From Owenia fusiformis (taxonomy: Eukaryota > Annelida > Polychaeta > Sabellida > Oweniidae): a DNA stretch of 64,000 bases. Within the stretch, counting starts at the first letter, position 1; each line of letters starts with the position of its first letter. The stretch covers positions 12,598,931-12,662,930 of the forward strand of contig CAIIXF020000003.1 in assembly GCA_903813345.2 (NCBI GenBank), in the 5' to 3' direction. The notes under the pieces are model-generated. The model worked only from the letters and a program-made list of their open reading frames with translations, was not told where the DNA came from and did not search any database. Made by a program: the position numbers and the translations under genes. Below, one piece after another: positions 1-12,100 of this stretch.

Positions 1-129
1 ATAAGAACACCAGGAAGTACGTGTGATTTGGTTGTCACGTGTGTGGAAGGACCAGATCCCTACGGTCCAATGGATATCGCTGTAAGCCAGTTCCACTTCA
101 AGACGACTATTGATTGCCATTCACAGTGA
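1..129 (+). CDS. C-terminal end of an unidentified protein (terminal exon, truncated by window edge)
   Basis: Frame 1 is open from the first base to a TGA at 127-129 and encodes about 42 residues ending FKTTIDCHSQ. The peptide holds three cysteines (STCDLVV, VTCVEG, IDCHSQ), which suggests an extracellular or disulfide-bonded tail, but I do not recognise the family. Support for a real terminal exon: base composition is clearly more GC-rich than the sequence just downstream, and an AATAAA signal follows about 150 bp after the stop, at 276-281. The upstream splice acceptor is either outside the window or the AG at about position 13. No function is assigned. Confidence 0.5.
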   Translation: MRTPGSTCDLVVTCVEGPDPYGPMDIAVSQFHFKTTIDCHSQ

Positions 130-275
130 AGCTCCCTTGCATTAAGTCATTGTGTTATGGTCGCCTCCAATTTGATACAAGGATGAAGAAACATAGATAT
201 ATATGACAAATAAGACTGACCATGTACTGACTAAGAGTGCCTAGTTACTTAGTCTGTAATTTTACATGAAAATCA

Positions 276-281
276 AATAAA
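276..281 (+). promoter_or_regulatory. Polyadenylation signal AATAAA
   Basis: A canonical AATAAA lies 147 bp after the stop codon at 127-129, followed by a T-rich stretch. It is the likely 3' end signal of the truncated first gene. Confidence 0.45.
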
Positions 282-2520
282 GTCCCTCTCACTATTATTT
301 TAATTGTTTGAACTGATGTTTTATTCTACCTATTCGAACCAGTTAACTCATTTTCTCGATTAAATAATTTATTTGGAGAGAACATTTTAATAATCCTAAA
401 ATGTTCATGGACTTGTTTGAGTCAGATATCTACATTTATCAGGGCTTTCAATAGCAGGGGCGAGTGTCTGAAATCGCCGTTTGTTTTCGATAATCCACCG
501 CTTGTTAGTTTTGGGGGAAAATTAAAAGTCTTCCATAGACTATCCTTTATTTTATTCAGCGATCTTGTTTTGCACTTCCTTGTCTATGATTTGTACCTCA
601 GTTTCGAACTGCAAGGGAACTCACTATAATCGTAAAGATCACCTGATCTCATTATAGTAGTAAACACCGTCCAATTGTTTACCCGTTTGGGCTATGCATT
701 TTAGATCACTATCTGACCACTATCATGTGCATGATAATTCAAATTCCAACCTTTGGTATAATCAGAGTTGGTTATTTTCCACTGGACATGCAGTTACATG
801 TTTGATTGATACAAATCTGTCCAACCAGTCACCAATGTAACGTTCTATAAAGTCGGTTAATGTAGTTACATAAAGCTTTGGGTTAAGACAAATATAATAT
901 ATACTCGCATATGATCATTATCTTGATATGTTTACAACTCAAGAGTCTCTATTTAGGGTTTAATATCTTAATTGTACATATTTTACTCTATCAAAATACC
1001 AGTGTCATATAAAATACTGAGTACCACTATAACATCACCACACTATGTTGATGGCATGTTGTCATTGCAACATGTACTGTGAGAGTCCCACTTCGCTGAA
1101 TAATACACATTGCTGAATAACGACGTTGTCCCACTTTGCTGAATAATACACATTGCTGAATAACGGCATTGTCTCAGATATATGTCCCCTAGGTCACACT
1201 AAGAACGCCACTTGATATCAAAAGCATGAACGCCACTCATTCAGTCTCTGTATAAGCACATAGGCAACTAGGCACTAGCGTCTAGTATTCAACACATAAG
1301 CACCTCACACGAGTATCAGATTCATTTTCATCTTGAATTTCTAATGCTGCTGCTTTTTGTACAATTGGGACCATTTTACTTTTTGAGTAACAATCTCAAA
1401 CCTTTTTGGCTTATATTGTTGTCTTATCCAATGTTATCAAAGTGTGAAATGTGAAACTTTTTATTAATTTCAAAAATGTTTTTGAAGGACTTTTTGTCCA
1501 AAATATCGTGAATTTATTTAAAACTAACTTTAAGATGTCACACTTATCCTTTAAAGCGATAATTCACACCGATGCATAGCAATCATCCTCACTTGTTTTT
1601 TTGCCGAAAAAAATCAAGAAAATTGGTTGATAGATGAGCGAGCAATGAACTCATCCATGCATGAAAGTGGTTCAGGGAAAGATGCATTTCCAAATTTTAA
1701 TTCTCATTGAAACCAATGGTAAAGTAATATTAAAAACATAATATATTCATCCTTTTAACCTGGTTAGACAGTCAAAATTGGTTTATTTTTTAAGTTTAGC
1801 ATATTTAGAAAAGATTGACATTGAAAAATGTTGCCCCTGAGTGATGTCACGATGTGGTCACTTAGGTTGAAAATATTTTCGATATGCTAAATCATTGAAT
1901 TGGCACATTAGATATAACATTTTATTTTTAACATAGTTTGTCCGTTGTTCAATCTTTATATTGGTGTTAAAAAGATATAGAGGTTCTTATATGAGAACCT
2001 GTGCAAGATCGTCCATTCTTGATGAGCTTTCATAATTCTTCTTTATCCCACGATTAATGTGTTATCTGTACAATAACAGCTATTGATATTTCTGATATTA
2101 TTGAAATCCGTGTGATATTTTCCAGAAAATCGTTTATCAAACTCATATGCGTGTGATATCGTTTATCTCACGCATATCCGTGTGATATCACATTTGCATT
2201 TCGCGCCACAATATTGTTGGAAATTAGGTCAGAAAATTTATTCTCTTTTGATAAAATAGGTCCGTTAATTTATTCTCTTTAAGTTTCATTGGTGTATTGT
2301 ACGATTGTGTATATTGTTTAGAAGGCTGCTAACTAAGGATTAAAAAATGGTATTTAGACGAACTATATGTGCATTTTAGTGCAGTGCATTATTTTAATTG
2401 TTAAAATAAAGTGTTTCAAATATTCAATTGGTATTCTAATTTCTAGTTTATATTGTCTGCCAATATCCTGGAAATTGGATCAGAACATTACAAGGTGATT
2501 GTAATCATGGGATAAACCCA

Positions 2521-2657
2521 ATATCACATAATTTCTCGTGATATCATTTTATCGCCTCGTAGATATCAAATATCAACACTCATTCGCTTCGCTCACTCGT
2601 GTTGATATTTAATATCAACTCGGCGATAAAAATGATATCACTCAAAATGATGTGATA
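2521..2657. repeat. Foldback hairpin with CGCTTCGCTC loop
   Basis: AT-rich arms (2521-2579 and 2600-2657) are imperfect inverted copies containing GATATCATTTT and ATATCAACAC-type words. They enclose a short conserved loop (2580-2598) reading CATTCGCTTCGCTCACTC. The same architecture and almost the same loop occur in the P450 intron at 18425-18560, so this is a repeat family and not a chance hairpin. Confidence 0.7.
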
Positions 2658-3760
2658 TTCTGTATTTATCGAGTCGCAGACGAGATAAAGAAACATTATC
2701 AAAGCGACTGTCTGATAAATTATGAATGTAGTTTCGCACAGGTGTCAACGGAACCAAACAGTGAACCCCGCTTTCCCGGCCCCGAGTTTCCAGGATTGCC
2801 TCGCATGCCTTCGACTCTTTCTCAAGATTTGGGCCCTATATTGTACCCCTACCTTATCACCCTAGGTGTATCGTTTATAACACCCTTGTAATTACAATGC
2901 GAAGTTACTTAAGCATGATAAAAAGTGTATGTGTGGATGGGGGGAGGTTTGAACCTCCACTTGTATACATGCATACCTTTATATACTCAACAGGCCAAGT
3001 ATTAACAGTACAAATGGGAGAAAAAATCCATCAGGTCCATAATTCTACACGTTCACATACAAGTTTAAAAATCTTAAATGTATTTAGAACTAGAACTACG
3101 CCTTTGTACCAGCGACACACTTTCACAGGTGCGTCTTTACAATGAAACATAATAACGAAAATTGCAACTTTGCAATTAAAGTTGCAATATCCTTCCTGGT
3201 TAGAATAGGTTTCCACGTACAACTAAAAACACTATATAAAATAACTATCTATACACCATCAATGCAAACATATGCTTTCTTCCATTCTGATACTCATAGC
3301 ATCTTTCTGTTTCACCTGAATCATCTCAGGGCTGAGAAGAAATGAGATTTATCATGATGGTTTTCTTCGAGCATACATAAAGCGGGCCTGAGAATGTGGG
3401 GTGCCACATTCATTGCAACACACCTTGCAACAATGTCTTATGAGGGTAATTTATTATTATTGAGAAGTTTATCATCTATTGAAATTAAATACTTGTAGCT
3501 ACATGCAAGTAGCAACACATACAAGTCTTCCATGCAAATGGAGGTGAGAATTCACATTAACAAATTAAGATAAGATCCACAATATGTTATCAAATGGTTA
3601 AATGCGCAAAATGTGTAGATATGTTTTCCTTAATAATGTGTGAGGAGGCCTTTCAGGCAATTTTCGAAAACGTAGTAAGAACAAGTTTGGTGTAGAGGGG
3701 AGGGGGATATCTTCCACCTCGGTCTCTCTCTAATGCCTAGGCCACATATGCGCCGGGCGC

Positions 3761-3784
3761 CGGCCGATGAGTAGTCATCGGCCG
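3761..3784. repeat. Perfect GC-rich palindrome
   Basis: CGGCCGATGA and its exact reverse complement are separated by 4 bp. The flanking GCGCCGGGCGCCGGCCGATG resembles the arms of the large foldback at 31804-31955, so this is probably a truncated relative of it. Confidence 0.6.
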
Positions 3785-5529
3785 ATTTCTAGATCAGTTT
3801 CGACAAAAATTATGTAATTCGGCAATTTTAGTTACAAAACATGAAGGTACATTATGTAAAATTTTGAAGACAATTGGTGTATATTTAACAAAATACCAGC
3901 ACCAGTCCTGTTACTTTTGGAACACCCTGTACCCTCTGGAGGAGGTAAAAACTAAAATGTATCTGATAAACACAAAATCACAAGTGAATCATCTATTAAT
4001 ACATCACTCTCATTTTAATAATGCCAATTCTAGATTTTGATTTATATCAAAAGTGCTCAATTCAACAGGTGCATTTGGATTTGTGAAATGCAACCTGTGT
4101 AAGGGTAAGTTATCTTATAAAAGGTAAATGACATTCTATATAAGATGCCCTAGTCATTCCAAAGTTCCAGGTGTTATTTTGTGGAGCCCATGTCTTGCCA
4201 CATCACACGTGGAAATGACTTTGACAAACCTTGGACATCTTTGTTTCAGTCCATGGACTCTAAAATAACAAGAATTTGCGTTGTCGGTAGCGTAAAATTG
4301 GTTATTTTTAATGCCGCCTCTTGTATTTTTCATCTGCCTCTTGTACACAAAGTTACTGAAACCACTGTTTATGTTAGGATTTTCACATAATTTATTTTTT
4401 AACTCAAAATCTGCAGTAACAAATATTTTCATCTGTATTTAGATTAGCCATGATATTTATAAGAAGCCTTCGTTTTAAATATGTTTATATGATAACTACT
4501 ATTATAATCAACAAAATAACAATGTTGCGCCTTTTTAAATAACTTTGTATTGAATCATTATATGCTTCCGAGGAATTTCATGTCGAAACATGATTGACAT
4601 TGCCATTGCATGTGCCGGTTCATTTTGTCTGTGAATGTGCAGCTTATGAGTAAAACAAATTATGTGAAAACTTTAAAATTTCTTGTAAAAACGACCTGAT
4701 CCTACATATTACATGTATTAGTAAACTCGAAAATAGTTAATCTGACTTACATAATTTAAGTTTTATTTTCACTATAACTGAGCGTCACTACAAGAGTGTT
4801 ACTCAAATATATAGACATACTGTATATACTTTATAAAACATTACAAAAGTTAAATACTGTACTTTAATTTACATATACACATATTAGACAATAGCATCCC
4901 TCTGAAGTCCCATCTTCAAAAAGCCGTTTTGGATTTTCTGATGCATCAAGTCTTTTATGTACATTTGGTATTTAGGTAACAAAGTCATACTTAGGTCCTC
5001 AAACTGAACACAAATTCCCGTTTCCTAGAGGCCATGTACTGTATGCAGCTGGGGTCAAACAGACAAAAGTGGGAATACGTACATGTATGTTAAATACTCT
5101 AGTAGATGTTCTATATCTTGTAGAAAGTACATGTATAGTGTATACACCGCCCTAATACCCATTAGTTTGATTTGAAATAAACAAATTTAGATGTCATTTA
5201 CTTTAAGTAAAACCGTTTGCGGTTTCTTCAAAACATGAAGCAACAATAGTTTTTGAGTAATGTTTCCCTGACAGATGGAAAGATGGCTTTGTTTACTTTA
5301 TTTCAACCAAACTTTATTTATAGACTAGAGGAAGATAAATAAGATTCTAATATAATATAGCTACCAAGTATTTTGATTGGTTAACAGTTATATGATGCGA
5401 TCAAAAATACCACAACATATTTTCACCTCCCTCGAATAAATATCAATGCTTGAAATCCCAATATGTCGACGGCAATGCTTCCAAGTGATAGAATTTACAT
5501 TATCCTTGCTGCATTTGGTGCTCAGGGTA

Positions 5530-6093
5530 CAGGGTGGTCCAAAAAACGGAAACCCTGCATTTTCCACATATCTTTGTCATTTTAAGAAATGACTCCCTGA
5601 TATTTCACACATTTGTAAATCATTCAATTTCCTAGCACCCTGCCATATTTCATGACCATCAGACTGATAGTCACAATTTTACAGCACTTTGAACAACATG
5701 CTTCTGGTTTGGCCATCATCGCGATGGAGGCAAACCTGCACAGTTGTCAATGATCCAAATGCATTCCTCAGCAGGTATGGCCTGAATGATACAGATGATC
5801 TCACTTTTGAGGCCTGCAAGTGTCCTGGGGTCATTATTATTAACTCTATCTCTGCCATATTCCCATAGGTTGGGACATTTTGGACGACATGTGCAGGTTG
5901 GTCTTCGGCGCAATAATGGCCACCGGGATTGTTCTTTAAAGTGCTGTAACACGGTGACTATCAATCAGATGGTCATAAAATATGGTAGGCTGGTAGGAAA
6001 TTGAGTGATGTACAAATGTGCATAGTTAATTCTTAAAATAATAAAGATATTAGGTAAAATGGTGTAAGGGTTTCCAGTTTTTTGACCACCCTG
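5530..6093. mobile_element. Decayed mariner/Tc1-type element with TIRs and TA target duplication
   Basis: The 5' end CAGGGTGGTCCAAAAAACGG and the inverted 3' end are near-perfect TIRs (about 30 bp), flanked by TA at 5528-5529 and 6094-6095. On the minus strand (5964-5716) a ~82-residue ORF resembles the C-terminal end of a mariner-type DDE transposase: WEYGRDRVNNNDPRTLAGLK followed by an E..I..IP...C pattern. Only this fragment of a transposase remains, so the 564-bp element is non-autonomous. It lies just beyond the stop codon of the ABHD gene and could sit in or next to its 3' UTR. Confidence 0.8.
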
Positions 6094-6134
6094 TACATGT
6101 ATTAATTTCTCTTTTTCAAATCTTGAAGATTTCA

Positions 6135-9100
6135 TCATAAGTTACTGTCTGCCTGGCTTCTACTGACTTCTTCATTTGTGTAAATGTCAAACACAGGGGC
6201 ACTGTCTGAATCAATCTCACTATTACTCTGTCCATTGGCACCATCGATTCCAACATTGTCCACGCTATCACATATCTCATTAACAGTGTCATTGAAGTCC
6301 TGGTATCTGTCTGCATACACATGGTGGCCAGCACCCTTTATCATCTACAACAATAATATCTATGATTAATCCCTTGCACAAGCACAGTGTTAAGAAAACA
6401 TTAGGAGAACCTTACACCAAAATTACTCTAATTTTGGCAATACAATTTACATAATAAGGTTCTAAAATGTCTGTAATGAGTTTACTTTTACCTAATTTGG
6501 TGGACTTACAATATTACAATGACTAAAAGTACTAATTTATATGGTACTAAAATTACCGGGGAATTTGTGGCTACTTAATTTGGCGGACTTTAACAAATTG
6601 GCGGATCCGCCAAATTAAAAAGGCCGCTAAATTAAGTTCAGATTAATTCAGATTAATTTCATTAAGATTAAAGAAGAGTGAGGACAATGTTTAAGTTCTG
6701 CATCTTACCTGAACCTCAACATACGAGTCGTTTCTGAGGTATTTGATTTGGTGTCCTATATCTTTGTCTAACCAAGACTTGGACCCATTAACAAAGGTGA
6801 CAGGGACATCACTGTGGAGGTCATTGATGCGCTTGATCATGGGATTCTTGGCCCAACCAAAAGCAAATGACAGGTTTTTGAAGGCAGTTTCACCACTGGA
6901 AATAGGTTTAAGAGTTTAATACTGCTATATGTTTTAAAAGGGTTGCACATTGGGTTGAATATTGACTTCTAAAAACCTCATGGTTGAAATATGGCAATTG
7001 AACATCCCTAAGGTAGCTTATTTATGAGTTGCATATGTACAGAGTGTTCCATATGTATACATCCACCTATAAAATCATGCATTGGCACCATATCATGTTA
7101 TATATCATTTTGTTACTCATGGAAAGTTACATAAGATTGCAAAGTTTCAGAATCCAGGGATGTCATTGAAAAAAGATATAATGTATCAAAGTACAGTATA
7201 CTATATGTGGGTATGAAGTCTTTTAAGGGTAATTTCTGGTCATTTTTAGGGCAATTTAAGGAAAATCTTAGTTTAAGTAATGCACATTTCTTGCTGTTGT
7301 AATCATGAAAAAGATCACTCCACATGTCTGTGACAGTTATTCACAAAAATATACAGACAGGATTCATACAGTGGCTTATAGGGAGGCCAGGGACCAATTG
7401 GTACTACATTTATCACTAAAAATTATCTTTTTATTGGGACACCCCTTGATATATATACTTTGCAATCTTGTGTGACTTGTCATAAGGAACAAAATGATAT
7501 ATAACATGATATGGTGACAATGCTACATATATGGGTTTAGAGGAGGGTACATACATATGAAACACCCTGTATACAGCTAATACACACAAGACTTCATACA
7601 TATTGAAAATTGGTTACCATGGTTCAACTCTTATTAAAGGCATGTGTACTTTTTCATTTAAACTTATGCTTCATAGATACAGTAGGTGAGACATTTTTTG
7701 TCATACAAAGAATATATTCTGTCATCAAGCAATTGCAATAAAGAAAAATGACATATTTTGATACAGGTAATATACACATATCATTGATATCATGATCAAA
7801 CAGAAATGCATGCGGACACATCCATTTACATGTAACTCGTCCAGTGATTGTTTATCATTCACCTTCAGCAATAACTCACATTCTAAATTGATCTTTGGTG
7901 ATTGTTCATTAGTCACAATCACATTGATGATTGCAAAATACTCACTGAACATTGTTATATAAGTTAATATTGTAATGCAATACCTACCTTGGTGTTTGTG
8001 CATTACAATGGTAAATATAGCTGAAGATTGTATCATCCTCAAAAAGATGGGAGAATTTTCTTTTCAGGTCAGGCCGGAATTTCGCAACCAAATTTGGACC
8101 TGCAAAATAATGCAATGCTGAAAATAACTATGTGGGGCAATTTGAATGGCTATTGAAGTGATGGTATCTCATTGGATGGTTGATGATGAAGTTCGGAATT
8201 CATTTTTTTTTAAATTTACTGAAGTTGATGGAAAAGATTTGCATTCAATGCATTGGTTCAATTACGATTAAGGATGGCTGCAACTTTCAGAATTTTAGAG
8301 AGCAAAAGAACTAGACAGAACAAAACAGACTAGATCAAATCTGATTTTAGATATTTCTAGGGATGAAATGCAATGTCTAATACCAATGGCAAAAAATGAT
8401 ATTGTGGTATAGACTATTCAACATGTTGACCATTGGGTAAAGTTTCAAAATTAACTGGCCATATATATTTAATGCAACATTTGAGTATTTCATAATTTTT
8501 TGTGCAAAATTTGTGGTTTGTACTTTTTTGTGTAATATTTTAACGATTTGGTGATTTTTTGTGCAATCTGTCCTTCAGCATAGAACACAAATATATACAT
8601 GTATATTTATGTAAGAACTTACCCCAGGGACCAGCTGCTCTCAGACCTGCCAGGAGATTAAATGGTTTCATCAATGTTGCGATTGCTTTGATCCATATGG
8701 GTAGAGAACTCTGCCTGCCACTTTCATGGGGACGTTCAGGGAATCCCCAGGGATCACATAGGACTAAATGTTTGATATTCTCAGGATGTTGTATTGCATA
8801 AGCTGTTGCGATATAACCACCAAAACTGTGTCCCAGCAGAATAAATTTATCAAGTTTCATTTCTTTTCTCCAATCCTCTATTGAATTTACAAACTCCATT
8901 TCTGATAAATGTGGATCTGTAGGAAATGATGGCCTTGAGCTTCTGCCAAAGCCAAGTACATCAAAAGCATATAGAGGTCTCTTTTGGCTCAAATCATCAT
9001 AGTTCAGTGCCCAAAGGCCAACTCCTGAGCCAAAGCCATGGATCATGACTAAAGGTGTATTTTCACTGTCTGTGTTCATCTTTACTGTCCATAATCGCTT

Positions 9101-12100
9101 TGATTTATCCTGAATGTACACATATTCTTTGTGCATTCGATCATCAAAATCTGAAAAAATAAATTCACATTTTGGTCTTAATTGTGAAAATGAGAACATT
9201 CTGGTGAGATCACTGCATGATGATAAAATATTTACCAATTACTGTTTGCCTCATTTATACTTCTAGAACAGAATGATATTAATTAAAGGCAGAATCAGAT
9301 CTCTTTTTCAGATTACTTTGGTGCTTCACCTTGATGAAAATCGTTTCAATTTTAGAATATTCTGGGCTCATATCAGGTGTTTCACTAGCAGCAGGCAACA
9401 GGCGATTTTCACCAGTTCTTTTCACAAAATCGCCTGTTGTTTTGATGGAAATTTCAACTTTTCCATGTTAAATTAATGATTCCCATTGATTTTGCCTGTT
9501 GCTTCCATTTATTTAGCCTGTTGTGAGAAATTCTAGTGAAACCCCTGCATATCATTCCTTGTTATATTCATTTTGTACTTTGTTTGAGAAAAACTAAAGA
9601 TTTTTACAATATTGCAATCATTTGATTTTAAGAATGGTTACCATTCTTATTATTTTGGAGAATTTAAATATTTTCCCTCATGTTTGCAATTTGAATCTTA
9701 AATAATTTCACGAATTGATAACATATCACTTACCCTTTTTTGGGGAGATATTATATCTAAGCTTGTAAGGAATACATATTTAATTGCTTGCAATTTTGTC
9801 ACTCTGTATAGATCTGATTCTGCCTTTAATCATTCCTAGTTTATCTAAATATGTTTCATCGATGAAATATTTGACAGAATATTAATGTCGAAAAATCTTA
9901 ATCCATTTCTGACCTCCATACTTTTTTGTAATTCATAATGCAAGCCCTGATATACAGGTACAATAGTAAAAGTATGAGCTTACATTGAAGAATCCTCTGT
10001 TCTGCCTCCCTGAGGAATCCCATAGAGGTAGGGACCCATTTGATCCAACTGCTAGGGCTTAACCAGCTACTTCTAGAACATCAAAAATCAGAAAATTATA
10101 TGCAGATGTCACAATTATAAAATTTGAATTGAAACAGCTGCCATTTTGCTCACAGAAATATAAATGTATACAATGTTCACTGTAAATGTACATTTAGCCT
10201 GAGATGATGAAGGATCTCAAATTACCTCAAACTGGGATCTCAGGGCTCATCAAATCTTACCAACAATACCATGGTATCTCATGGATGAGATGTTTGAGAA
10301 GAAATGAGGTGTCATGGTATTGCTATGGCACTTACCTTCTCTATAAGGACTCACACTCTATTATGGCCTTATACTAACCATGAATCCCCTTTTTTGTTAA
10401 CACTACCTTTTTTGACTGCTTGATATTCATGAACGGAATTACAGTAAAACCTGCCTTAGTGAACACCTCTCTCTAGTGAACACCTGTCTCTAGTGGACAG
10501 GTACGCATATACTCTACTGACTTCTGTCTGAATAAATTACCCTCTCTGTAGTGAACACCTACCAACACTGAACATTTTTCTCAGAAAAAATGTTCAGTTT
10601 ACACATTTACACATTATTTACTTTTTTAAGAGTGTTTTTATCACCTAAGATCACCTAATATATTGCCGTATATGACTATGAGACATGTCCTGATTACAAA
10701 ATTCAAAATTAAACTGACACCATTTTTTCACTTCTGAATTTGAATTGCAAGTTTTGGTCTTACTACCTCACAAGAAATTTCAAAACACACAAGAACCTGA
10801 ACTGAACACAAGAATTGAACATGTAATATATTGATCACTTCTTGTCAAGAAGTGATCAATATATTACATGTTCAATTCTTTTGGATTGCTAATGGATGTG
10901 ACTTTGAATTTACAGCCAGGTATAATGTCAGACATTAATGACATTTTTGTCGTTGTCATTGCTACCCCTAGAATATCAGCAATAAATATATACAGGCATG
11001 ATGAGCACTGTACAACTCACTTGGATATTAAAACATTGAGTTGGAGCCCTGAGAGCCATGGCAGACCTGCTGCGTATGATTTTAGACAAAATCATCCAAT
11101 ATCACACATAGGACAAGGTTTGTCTCAATTTCAATTTACAAACTATTTTCGGTTTTTTAAAATAGTATTGATGTGTCGCAAAAAGGTGGCGCATTTGTTT
11201 TTTAAGGGTGTCGCGTGAATGTAACTTTGATTAACCGGATTATAAGATAATATTCTAATTAAAGTTATATATCATTTTAAAGATGTTTCAATGAAGTTTT
11301 TAAATCAACTACACTCCGTTCACGATTCTTGCGCGTTCTTTTTTAAAAAAGAGTTTTTTACCAAAACATCTGGCAAATATCCCCTGTTGACACATTATTT
11401 TTCGTCTTTAAACGCTCATAACTCAAACAATAGATGACTATTATACTTATTTTCGTCTTGATAAAGGTAGATGGAAGTTTTATTTCAAAAGATGAATTTT
11501 AGTAAGCGTCCCATACTGTGACTTGAGTTTGAAAAATAGAATCTGTTGACAGCGACCTTTTTTGCTCATTTTTGCTACCTTCAACTTTTCAGGTGTACAT
11601 TGAACAAAAAATACGAAATCAATTTTTAATAAGTCAAATATGATTATTTTGCTCTAAAACTCTAGTTTATTAATAAATAGTTGATTTTGTTCGCAAAGGT
11701 ATGTGTTTTCTGTTGTATATGGAAAGTGGAGGACGAAAGGTTTTCAAAATTCATTAAAATAGGGCTAATTTACGCCATTCGCCTATTTTCAAGCACAGCA
11801 ACACGTATATTTATTTCACCTAAAATATCAATTGATTCGTGTTTTATGATGCTCCTATCCCATTTTTAATACATATACGATATCAGAGTTATTCGCCTTA
11901 AATATTTTGAGATATAGAGGCAAATGTGGAGGACGAAAGGATTTCCATATGTGTACATTTTTCTCGAATGAATGCTATCTTACAAATTTTTGCATGAATA
12001 TGTGCTTGAGACATTTAGAAGACTAAAAAGTACCATCTGATTTGACTCGATATATGGGTGAAAAATGCAAATCTCGATCAAATTTGTGATTGGTTTTCAG

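Larger units (their letters stand above)
282..5529. other. Intergenic, AT-rich, no gene recognised
   Basis: Short ORFs here (for example 2652-2891 and 4181-4390) have no recognisable domain. The stretch contains a near-duplicate of about 40 bp around 1090-1165 (the phrase TGCTGAATAA recurs four times), a foldback at 2521-2657 and a GC-rich palindrome at 3761-3784. An isolated transposon-end-like phrase, GGAACACCCTGTA, occurs near 3919. Confidence 0.6.

Noticed and set aside
2930-2965. GGGAGGTTTGAACCTCC resembling a tRNA T-arm
   Set aside because: No A box, anticodon arm or acceptor stem at the right distances.
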